A model generated the notes under the pieces. The model worked only from the letters and a program-made list of their open reading frames with translations. It was not told the DNA's origin and made no database searches. The position numbers were made by a program, and so were the translations under genes. DNA of 6,259 nucleotides, taken from NCBI GenBank assembly GCA_016764015.1, contig JAESSR010000291.1, positions 1 through 6,259 on the forward strand. Reading direction: 5' to 3'. This DNA comes from Phycisphaerales bacterium. GTDB taxonomy: Bacteria; Planctomycetota; Phycisphaerae; Phycisphaerales; UBA1924. Positions within the stretch are counted from its first letter, which is position 1. Each line of letters starts with the position of its first letter. Positions 1 through 5,442 of the stretch are shown here, piece by piece.

Positions 1-490
1 CCAGGCATATATGGATTACGGTTTTGATCCCAAAGTTATGCCGATTGCCAGCCTGACAACTTCCGAGGCGGAAATCAGAAATATGGGTTTTGATGTTGGT
101 GAAGGACACATCACAGCGGCTCCCTATTTTGATGGTCTCGAAAATGCAGCCAGTTCAGTTTTTGCTGCGCGCTTCAAAAAACGCTATGGCGCAGACGAGC
201 CGACCAACATGTGTCTGGAAGCTGCATATTTCCAGGTCCATATGTTTGCTCAGGCACTGGAACAGACCAATTCAATGGAAACGGACTTACTTCGCCCCAC
301 AATTCTCGGGTCTGAATTTGAAGCGCCTCAGGGTAAGATTTCTATTAACAAGGGCTGCAGTCACGCGGATTTGTGGACACGAATTGGTAGAGCCAATCGT
401 TCTGGACGATTTGAAATACTGTACGAATCAAATTCCAGAGTCTCCGCTGATCCCTATCTGATTGGCTATGGTCGAAGCATGGCATTTTAA
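1..490 (+). CDS. amiC: AmiC-like cytoplasmic amide sensor / negative regulator, 3' part only
   Basis: The gene enters from outside the window; the first whole codon is at position 2 and the stop is TAA at 488-490, leaving about 162 C-terminal residues. The ATG at 11 is internal. AmiC is a periplasmic-binding-protein fold that works in the cytoplasm: it binds short amides and, when empty, sequesters the antiterminator AmiR. Seen here are the family motif ASLTTSEAE (positions 47-73), an APYF segment, EAAYFQ, the EAPQGK motif and a C-terminal DPY (448-456). All have counterparts in P. aeruginosa AmiC (ASLTTSEAEV, APYF, EAAYWQ, DAPQG, PDPY) as I recall it. The amiR-like gene starting 16 nt downstream supports AmiC rather than a transport protein. 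The N-terminus is missing, so absence of a signal peptide cannot be confirmed. It is paralogous to the binding protein at 1325-2572. Confidence 0.86.
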   Translation, partial: QAYMDYGFDPKVMPIASLTTSEAEIRNMGFDVGEGHITAAPYFDGLENAASSVFAARFKKRYGADEPTNMCLEAAYFQVHMFAQALEQTNSMETDLLRPTILGSEFEAPQGKISINKGCSHADLWTRIGRANRSGRFEILYESNSRVSADPYLIGYGRSMAF

Positions 491-506
491 CCGGATTAAA
501 AACTCT

Positions 507-1109
507 ATGCCAGAAAAAGTGAATAGCAGCGCTGGACACAGTCACGAAAAGTTTCAGGATCTATCGATTGCCGTAATAGTTAAAAGAGACGATCATGGCG
601 AAGATCTTATCCGGGAGATACAGCGAACCCGATCAAAAGTGCAGCACATCTGGCCAATGCCAGAGGAAATTCCAAACGAGTTCGATATCGTTTTTTGCGA
701 ATTGGTTGCCGATCTCCCCACCCGGTGCAGGAGCATGCCCGGAAATGCCCAGTTCACATTAATCGTAGTCATTCCTGCCAATCAAAATACCTCTCGGGAA
801 ATTCTGGAACACAGTGTTCCACATGCGGTCATTCATATGCCGTGCAGGCCTGAGGAAGTGCTTTCATCAATGGTTGTTGCCCGCAGTCACTATCAATATG
901 AAAGGCGGTTAAGGCAACGAATTGAAAAACTTGATGAGAACCTTCGCTCGATGAAAACCATCGAACGTGCCAAAGTTATTATGATGCAGTCTAAAGATAT
1001 GAATGAAGAGGAGGCCTATAGACATTTACGCCGGAAAGCGATGCAGCGGCGTGTGACAATTGGTGTCCTGGCATCTTCGATTGTTGACTCGCAGGAACTT
1101 CTTGGCTAA
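507..1109 (+). CDS. amiR: AmiR-type transcription antiterminator (pseudo-receiver + ANTAR domain)
   Basis: A 200-residue protein, close to the 196 of P. aeruginosa AmiR. Residues about 19-125 look like the receiver-like domain that contacts AmiC: the stretch ending HIWPMPE..FDIVF parallels QCWPPPE..VDVVF of AmiR. The usual phospho-acceptor Asp is absent; Glu65 sits there, so control by phosphorylation is unlikely. Residues about 130-150 form a charged helix likely to be a coiled coil. Residues about 150-193 carry the ANTAR signature (IERAK, then EEEAYRHLRRKAMQRR), the three-helix fold that binds paired hexaloop hairpins in nascent RNA. Such hairpins lie about 110 nt downstream, so the target appears to be adjacent. 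ATG 507 is chosen on length and alignment; TTG 462 and ATG 468 are in frame and would overlap amiC. None of these starts has a clear Shine-Dalgarno sequence, so coupling to amiC translation is plausible. Confidence 0.9.
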   Translation: MPEKVNSSAGHSHEKFQDLSIAVIVKRDDHGEDLIREIQRTRSKVQHIWPMPEEIPNEFDIVFCELVADLPTRCRSMPGNAQFTLIVVIPANQNTSREILEHSVPHAVIHMPCRPEEVLSSMVVARSHYQYERRLRQRIEKLDENLRSMKTIERAKVIMMQSKDMNEEEAYRHLRRKAMQRRVTIGVLASSIVDSQELLG

Positions 1110-1129
1110 TGTCCCTGCGACTCGATTGG

Positions 1130-1154
1130 AGAGTTTGACCTTTTTGGTTTCTCT
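1130..1154 (+). other. Weak stem-loop just after amiR
   Basis: AGAG (1130-1133) and GACC (1137-1140) can pair with GGTT (1146-1149) and CTCT (1151-1154) around a T5 loop, with an uneven internal loop. No U-tract follows, so it is not a convincing terminator. It might be a 3' processing or stabilising element for the amiC-amiR message, or chance. Confidence 0.2.
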
Positions 1155-1170
1155 TTGCAATGAGTTGGGC

Positions 1171-1200
1171 TTAGTAAGTTTTCACAGATTGTGTTATAGA
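1171..1200 (+). promoter_or_regulatory. Possible sigma-70 promoter for the leader and transporter-amidase operon
   Basis: TATAGA at 1195-1200 is preceded by TG one base upstream (1192-1193), giving an extended -10 element. The best -35 at about 18 bp spacing is the poor TTAGTA at 1171-1176, which fits with an extended -10 promoter. Transcription would begin near 1207, just before the first ANTAR hairpin at 1221, which is the expected distance for a short antitermination leader. The alternative is read-through from a promoter upstream of amiC. This is a prediction from motif and position only. Confidence 0.4.
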
Positions 1201-1210
1201 ATTTGTGAAA
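1180..1210. repeat. 10-bp inverted repeat centred on the putative -10 box
   Basis: TTTCACAGAT (1180-1189) and ATTTGTGAAA (1201-1210) are complementary at 9 of 10 positions, the exception being a G/T pair at 1187/1203, with an 11-nt spacer. The spacer contains the extended -10 sequence. It could be an operator for an unknown repressor or activator. If transcription starts further upstream it could instead be a hairpin in the RNA. Confidence 0.55.
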
Positions 1211-1220
1211 TTTAAGTGAC

Positions 1221-1238
1221 AGTGGCAATGACGCTGCT
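1221..1238 (+). promoter_or_regulatory. ANTAR recognition hairpin 1 (P1), hexaloop AAUGAC
   Basis: AGTGGC (1221-1226) pairs with GCTGCT (1233-1238) through six consecutive pairs, two of them G-U, closing the six-base loop AATGAC. The loop has A at position 1 and G at position 4, the two bases that define hexaloops bound by ANTAR proteins. It is followed about 12 nt later by a second hairpin with the same AAUG loop start. Together with the AmiR-like protein encoded just upstream, this supports it as half of the AmiR binding site. Confidence 0.75.
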
Positions 1239-1250
1239 AAAAATATTCAA

Positions 1251-1262
1251 GGCAATGTTGCC
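1251..1262 (+). promoter_or_regulatory. ANTAR recognition hairpin 2 (P2), hexaloop AAUGUU, overlapping the terminator arm
   Basis: GGC (1251-1253) pairs with GCC (1260-1262) around the loop AATGTT, again A at loop position 1 and G at position 4. The stem is short, three solid pairs with a possible C1248-G1264 pair beyond a small internal loop, so it probably needs bound AmiR to be stable. C1261 and C1262 are also the first two bases of the terminator stem, so the two structures exclude each other. The heptamer GGCAATG occurs exactly in both hairpins (1224-1230 and 1251-1257). Confidence 0.68.
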
Positions 1263-1304
1263 CGTTATTGATCGCACTAGTGCGGTTCAAGACGGGTTTT
1301 TTTT
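1261..1304 (+). terminator. Intrinsic (attenuator) terminator in the operon leader
   Basis: CCCGTT (1261-1266) pairs with GACGGG (1291-1296), TTGA (1268-1271) with TCAA (1287-1290), and an inner dyad CGCACTAGTGCG (1273-1284) caps the stem. The hairpin is followed directly by eight T residues (1297-1304). It lies only 20 nt ahead of the binding-protein start codon and ends no preceding gene directly, so it acts as a conditional attenuator. Formation of P2 would remove the outer C bases of its 5' arm. Confidence 0.85.
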
Positions 1305-1313
1305 GTGCCTAAA

Positions 1314-1320
1314 GGGAGGA
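1314..1320 (+). promoter_or_regulatory. Strong ribosome binding site of the substrate-binding protein gene
   Basis: GGGAGGA lies four bases before ATG 1325 and is among the best Shine-Dalgarno matches in the window. It fixes that start and fits the high expression usual for binding proteins. It lies just past the terminator U-tract, so it is transcribed only when antitermination occurs. Confidence 0.8.
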
Positions 1321-1324
1321 TAAA

Positions 1325-2572
1325 ATGAAGATTAACAGAAGATCATTGATTAAGGGATCAGTTGCAGCAGGCGCTATTACGGCGGCCGGTTTCCCGCATA
1401 TTTGGATTAAGGATGCCTCGCTCGCCTATGCGCAGGGTAATGAAATCAAGGTTGGCGTCCTTTTTTCGCTAACCGGAACCACAGGCATTATCGAAGAATC
1501 TCTCAACAAAGCCACCATCATGGCGATTGAGGAAGTTAATGCTGCCGGTGGTGTCAATGGAATGAAGATTGTTCCAATTGTTGAAGATCCAGCGTCCGAT
1601 CCGGCGACCTTTGCTGAAAAGGCCCGCAAGCTGGTTCTGAGTGATAAATGTGTGAGTGTGTTTGGTTCGTATACGTCGGCAAGTCGTAAAGCGGTCCTGC
1701 CGGTGTTTGAAAAGCGCAAAAACCTGTACTGGTACCCGACACTTTACGAAGGTCGCGAGTGTTCAAAAAACGTCATCTACACAGGTGCAGTGCCCAACCA
1801 GCAGCAGGATGAATTCATCCCCTGGCTGGTGAAAAAATTTGGCAAACGCTGGTCGTTGATTGGCTCCAACTATATCTATCCAAAAGAAGAAAACAACTAT
1901 TGTAGAAAGCTCCTTGCCGGACTTGGAGCAGAAGTCATCCGCGAGGAATACGTACCCCTTGGCCATTCGGAATTTTCTTCCGTGGTGAACAAGTTCCGCA
2001 GTGAAAAGCCCGATGTCATTTTCTCCACAGTTGTGGGTGACAGCGTTGTTGCGTTGCATAGACAATATCGTGCTGCTGGCCTTGACCCGGAAAAAATGCC
2101 GATGGCAAGCCTGACAACTTCGGAAAACGAAGTAGCCGCCATGGGCGGTGATGCCGCTGCCGGTCATTTCACCTCGGCACCGTATTTCATGGTTTGGGAT
2201 TCTCCCGAAAATCAAAAATTTGTTGATGCCTATCGCAGTCGTTGGGGGGGGGACAAGGTGACGCATTTTGTTTCCGAGCCCAGCTACTTCCAGGTCAAGA
2301 TGTTTGCCGAGGCCTGCTCCAAACTGGCCCCGAGTGATATCAATCCAGCCAATATTCGAGAAGCTGTCAAAGGTATAGAAATGATCGCACCTCAGGGTAA
2401 AGTCCGCCTTGATGCTGCGACGCTTCACACATATCTGTGGCCGAAAATTGGTCAGTGCAAATCGGATGGGCAGTTTGAAATCATCAAACAGTCCTCGACG
2501 TGGCTGGCGCCTGTCCCGTACAAGGCATACGAAAACCAGACCTGCACGGAGCAAGGCCTTAAAGAAGCATAG
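1325..2572 (+). CDS. urtA: Amide/urea ABC transporter substrate-binding protein (UrtA/FmdD/AmiC family)
   Basis: A 415-residue binding protein that should capture a small amide or urea in the periplasm and deliver it to the permeases encoded next. The N-terminus has a twin-arginine signal (NRRSLIKG, residues 4-11), a hydrophobic stretch and a likely cleavage site after AYA at residue 36, so export by Tat is predicted. Mature-part motifs shared with AmiC/UrtA proteins are SRKAVLPV, YPTLYEG (about 137-143), GSNYIYP (about 180-186), IFSTVVGDS, ASLTTSE (261-267) and APQGK. The C-terminal half is clearly paralogous to the AmiC fragment at 1-490. By sequence alone it would be called UrtA; the AmiR-type leader in front and the amidase behind favour short-chain amides. 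A run of nine G residues (2244-2252) lies inside the gene. The gene symbol follows the family name, not proven substrate. Confidence 0.9.
   Translation: MKINRRSLIKGSVAAGAITAAGFPHIWIKDASLAYAQGNEIKVGVLFSLTGTTGIIEESLNKATIMAIEEVNAAGGVNGMKIVPIVEDPASDPATFAEKARKLVLSDKCVSVFGSYTSASRKAVLPVFEKRKNLYWYPTLYEGRECSKNVIYTGAVPNQQQDEFIPWLVKKFGKRWSLIGSNYIYPKEENNYCRKLLAGLGAEVIREEYVPLGHSEFSSVVNKFRSEKPDVIFSTVVGDSVVALHRQYRAAGLDPEKMPMASLTTSENEVAAMGGDAAAGHFTSAPYFMVWDSPENQKFVDAYRSRWGGDKVTHFVSEPSYFQVKMFAEACSKLAPSDINPANIREAVKGIEMIAPQGKVRLDAATLHTYLWPKIGQCKSDGQFEIIKQSSTWLAPVPYKAYENQTCTEQGLKEA
2244..2252 (+). repeat. G9 homopolymer within the binding-protein gene
   Basis: Nine consecutive G bases encode part of Trp-Gly-Gly. 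The frame on both sides matches the paralogous AmiC segment (RYGADEPT against RWGGDKVT), so the count given here is in frame. Such tracts are prone to slippage and to sequencing error. Confidence 0.9.
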
Positions 2573-2598
2573 GTGCCTTGTAGGTAATTGATACAAAA

Positions 2599-2632
2599 TG
2601 TTGAGATGGGAGACACCCCTCCCATCTCAACG
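2599..2632 (+). other. Intercistronic stem-loop between binding-protein and permease genes
   Basis: GTTGAGATGGGAG (2600-2612) is perfectly complementary to CTCCCATCTCAAC (2619-2631), with one more T-G pair outside and a 6-nt loop ACACCC. No T-run follows, so it is not an efficient intrinsic terminator. Hairpins in this position in binding-protein-dependent transport operons commonly protect the 3' end of the upstream message or reduce read-through, making the binding protein more abundant than the membrane subunits. That role is inferred here. Confidence 0.8.
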
Positions 2633-2655
2633 TAATGGCGAAGGGCTTATAAGGC

Positions 2656-3528
2656 ATGAGTGAAATTATCATTTCACAAGTAATCACCGGATTGAGCATT
2701 GGTTCAATTCTGCTGCTGGTCGCTTTGGGCCTTGCCATCATTTATGGCACAACCGGCGTTATCAATCTTGCACATGGCGAGTTTGTCATGCTCGGTGCAT
2801 ACAGCTCCTGGGCCTTGCAAAAGTATGCCCAGATAGGATTGTTTGAAGGACTGATACTTATTTTTCTGATCGTCGCATTCATCGGCTTTATCGTTGAGCG
2901 CGTGGTCATACGACATTTATATGATCGCCCCCTGGATACCATTCTGGCCACCTGGGGTGTCGGTATTATTGCGCAGCAGATCATTCGCCTTACTGCTGGT
3001 GGCGAGTTACGCTATGTTGAGATGCCGCCGGTGCTGAGCAGTAGCATATCCATTCTTGGTGTTGAGACATCCGCTTTCAGAATGTTTATACTTGTCATGA
3101 CGGCAGCCTTGTTCGGGCTGACATGGTTTTTAATGTACAAAACCAACTTCGGAATGAAGTTGCGCGCAATCACCCAAAATCGGGAAATGGCCAGCAGTTT
3201 CGGAATCAACAGTAACAAAATTTACAGTATGACATTTGCTTATGGTTGCGGTCTTGCAGGCCTCGCCGGAGCGCTGGTTTCCCCACTCAAAAGTGTGTCG
3301 CCGGAAATGGGTACAAACTATGTGGTCGATGCCTTCATGGTTGTTGTTCTTGGCGGTGTCGAAAGCCTTTTAGGCACTGTGGCAAGCTCACTAATCCTAG
3401 GCCAAATGAATGGTTTTCTGGCCTTTTTCAGTAATGACACTGTGGCCAAGACCGTCGTCTTTTTGGCCATTATCGTGTTGATACGCTTCCGTCCGCAAGG
3501 GCTGTTTTCTACGAAGATACGCCGGTGA
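2656..3528 (+). CDS. urtB: ABC transporter permease, LivH/UrtB type
   Basis: A 290-residue, very hydrophobic inner-membrane protein of the branched-chain amino acid/urea (HAAT) permease family, predicted to form one half of the translocation channel. About eight membrane segments can be seen, at roughly 5-30, 33-55, 62-82, 92-112, 138-160, 190-212, 222-245 and 263-280. Family motifs are GLAIIYGTTGVINLAHGEF (about 25-43), a cytoplasmic LRAITQNREMASSFGI loop before the sixth segment, and LGGVESLLGT (about 232-241), the ATPase-contacting region. It lacks the long N-terminal extension found in some UrtB proteins and is LivH-sized. The start is preceded only by weak Shine-Dalgarno candidates (GAAGGG 10 nt away, AAGG one base away) and lies 24 nt after the hairpin, suggesting lower translation than the binding protein. 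Confidence 0.9.
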   Translation: MSEIIISQVITGLSIGSILLLVALGLAIIYGTTGVINLAHGEFVMLGAYSSWALQKYAQIGLFEGLILIFLIVAFIGFIVERVVIRHLYDRPLDTILATWGVGIIAQQIIRLTAGGELRYVEMPPVLSSSISILGVETSAFRMFILVMTAALFGLTWFLMYKTNFGMKLRAITQNREMASSFGINSNKIYSMTFAYGCGLAGLAGALVSPLKSVSPEMGTNYVVDAFMVVVLGGVESLLGTVASSLILGQMNGFLAFFSNDTVAKTVVFLAIIVLIRFRPQGLFSTKIRR

Positions 3529-3550
3529 ATAGGTCAACTGAAAACCAGCG

Positions 3551-4684
3551 GTGGCCAATAATGGAGTGCAAGAAACAGTGACCAGAAAAACGGCCAGACA
3601 AGTTTGTGTTTACGGGGTGATTTGTTTAGCAATTTTGGCTGTCCCCAGTTTTATCGATGACGCGTTCATTTTGAATAAATACGCCCGTTATCTGGTGCTC
3701 GGAATACTGGCGATGTCTTTGAGCCTTTCCTGGGGGTATACCGGCATCCTCAATCTTGGTCATGCGGTAAGTTTTGGTTTGGGTTCTTATTGCCTGGCGA
3801 TGTCGCTAAAGCTGAAAACGGTACCGGTCCATACGGGAAAATCCGGGTTACCGGATTTCATGGTCTGGAATAATGTGACAGAACTACCATTGATCTGGCA
3901 ACCCTTTCAGTCTTTGGCGTTTGGCCTCGCTGCGGGAATTCTGGTTCCGGTGACACTTGCTGCCTTTCTTGGCTGGTTCATGTTCAAGGGGCGCATAACT
4001 GGTGTTTATGTGGCAATTATAACCCTGGCGTGGCTTGTGGTTGTCAATTTACTGATTATTGACCAACAGCAATTCACGGGTGGTTTTAATGGAATCACAG
4101 ACCTGGCGCAGCTTGAAGTATTCGGATTTACGTTCGATGCCTATGATAGTTCACTGTATTATCTCATTGCAATATGTCTGACTGTCAGCCTGTTTTTTGC
4201 TCTTGCCATTACGAAAAGCAAGGCTGGCCTTATTCTGCAAGCTGTCCGCGATCATGAAGACCGTGTTCGATATTTCGGCTATGACGTTGCAAATTTCAAG
4301 ATATTTGCCTTTTGCGTTTCGGCCGGGATCGCCGGATTAGCGGGCATGCTTTACACGATTGTAAACGAATTTGCCTCACCCACTTTTTTAGGTGTGCCAA
4401 TAAGTTTGGGCATCGTTATCTGGGTTGCGGTTGGCGGACGCCAAAGCCTGCTTGGTGCCATGTTGGGTGCCATCATTGTGACAGGTATGCAAGGGGCATT
4501 GTCGGAATCCAAAATCTTCCTTGAATCATGGACCCTGATTATGGGTCTCTTTTTTGTCGCCATTGTTTTGTTCATGCCAAAAGGTCTGGCGGGTGGCGTA
4601 GACCAACTCATGAAACGTTTTTCCTCATCAACAAACGGTGAACCGGTTAAGAGAAAAACCGGGATTGAGGAGGGCTCTCAATGA
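3551..4684 (+). CDS. urtC: ABC transporter permease, LivM/UrtC type
   Basis: The second channel subunit, up to 377 residues with many hydrophobic segments. Motifs typical of UrtC are SLSWGYTGILNLGHAVSFG (about 58-76), a periplasmic insert after the second segment, RVRYFGYDVANFKIFAF with AGIAGLAGMLY, and near the end WVAVGGRQSLLGAMLGA and FMPKGLAGG. The last two match UrtC rather than a generic LivM. The start is uncertain: GTG 3551 gives the longest form but has no clear ribosome site, and GTG 3566 and GTG 3578 are in-frame alternatives that would trim 5 or 9 residues; no ATG occurs before the first membrane segments. It follows the preceding permease gene by 22 nt and overlaps the next ATPase gene by 4 nt (ATGA), so it is translationally coupled. 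Confidence 0.9.
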   Translation: MANNGVQETVTRKTARQVCVYGVICLAILAVPSFIDDAFILNKYARYLVLGILAMSLSLSWGYTGILNLGHAVSFGLGSYCLAMSLKLKTVPVHTGKSGLPDFMVWNNVTELPLIWQPFQSLAFGLAAGILVPVTLAAFLGWFMFKGRITGVYVAIITLAWLVVVNLLIIDQQQFTGGFNGITDLAQLEVFGFTFDAYDSSLYYLIAICLTVSLFFALAITKSKAGLILQAVRDHEDRVRYFGYDVANFKIFAFCVSAGIAGLAGMLYTIVNEFASPTFLGVPISLGIVIWVAVGGRQSLLGAMLGAIIVTGMQGALSESKIFLESWTLIMGLFFVAIVLFMPKGLAGGVDQLMKRFSSSTNGEPVKRKTGIEEGSQ

Positions 4685-5442
4685 GTGGGGATAGCGGCCA
4701 TCTCGACATGCGTGATATTGTCGTTGAATTCAATGGGTTCAGAGCAATTGAGGATTTCAATCTATCCGTTTCAAAAGGTGAACTCAGATGCCTTATCGGC
4801 CCAAATGGCGCTGGCAAGACAACCGCGCTTGATATTATCTGTGGCAAAATAAAGCCGTTGTCAGGTGAGATTTTTTTCAATGGCCAGGGCCTGCTGAAAA
4901 TGGAAGAGCATGAAATTGCCCGAGCTGGAATTGGCCGGAAATTTCAAATCCCGAGTGTGTTTCGTGAATTAACCGTCAGGGAAAATCTTGATGTTGCTTA
5001 TTGCCAGCACGTGGGCGTGTTTGCCAATGCCATGCAATTTGGCCGTGGTGCTGAAATGGATGGCCTTGAAAAGCTGGTAGAGCTTGTCGGGCTTCAGGAT
5101 GATCTGGAAACAACGGCCGGGCATTTATCGCATGGACAAACACAATGGCTCGAAATATCTCTTCTTCTGGCACAAAACTCTCAACTCATTTTGATGGATG
5201 AGCCAACTGCAGGTTTGACCGTTGGGGAAACAAAGAAAACAGCTGAATTGTTCAACCGGCTTAAGGGGCGCCACACCCTGATTGTTGTCGAACACGATAT
5301 GGGTTTCGTTAAAGAAATTGCCGAAGTCATATCTGTAATGCACCAGGGAAAAATCCTGGCAGAAGGGTCTGTTGCAGAAATTGAGGAAAACCAGGATGTC
5401 AAGAATGCCTACCTTGGAAGAGTGAGGATTTCAGATGCTTGA
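4681..5442 (+). CDS. urtD: ABC transporter ATP-binding protein, LivG/UrtD type
   Basis: A complete 253-residue ATPase that powers the transporter from the cytoplasmic face. Visible elements in order: Walker A GPNGAGKTT (40-48), Q-loop KFQIP (Gln89), signature LSHGQ (149-153) followed by TQWLEI, Walker B LILMDE (169-174), D-loop AGLT (177-180) and switch His205 in VVEHDMGFV. The signature LSHGQ followed by QWLEI is characteristic of UrtD and separates it from LivG. Translation starts in the ATGA overlap with the upstream permease gene, with a strong site GAGGAGGG at 4667-4674 six bases before the ATG. All catalytic residues are present. It should pair with the ATPase encoded next as a heterodimer. 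Confidence 0.95.
   Translation: MSGDSGHLDMRDIVVEFNGFRAIEDFNLSVSKGELRCLIGPNGAGKTTALDIICGKIKPLSGEIFFNGQGLLKMEEHEIARAGIGRKFQIPSVFRELTVRENLDVAYCQHVGVFANAMQFGRGAEMDGLEKLVELVGLQDDLETTAGHLSHGQTQWLEISLLLAQNSQLILMDEPTAGLTVGETKKTAELFNRLKGRHTLIVVEHDMGFVKEIAEVISVMHQGKILAEGSVAEIEENQDVKNAYLGRVRISDA

Noticed and set aside
462..506. Upstream start (TTG 462 or ATG 468) for amiR
   Set aside because: The extra residues have no counterpart in AmiR, overlap amiC coding sequence and lack a ribosome site. ATG 507 gives the family length. The upstream start cannot be excluded entirely.
1145..1160. Sigma-54-like element TTGG..TTGCAA after amiR
   Set aside because: The GG and GC dinucleotides (1146-1147 and 1157-1158) are separated by 9 bases instead of the required 10, and the rest of the -24 element is a poor match.
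1180..1210. CRP binding site
   Set aside because: The half-sites are TCACA then TGTGA, the reverse order of the CRP palindrome, and are too far apart.
1763..2596. Long antisense ORF of 277 codons on the - strand
   Set aside because: It lies opposite the well-supported binding-protein gene, has no recognisable domain and is rich in Cys, His and Arg, as expected for a shadow frame.
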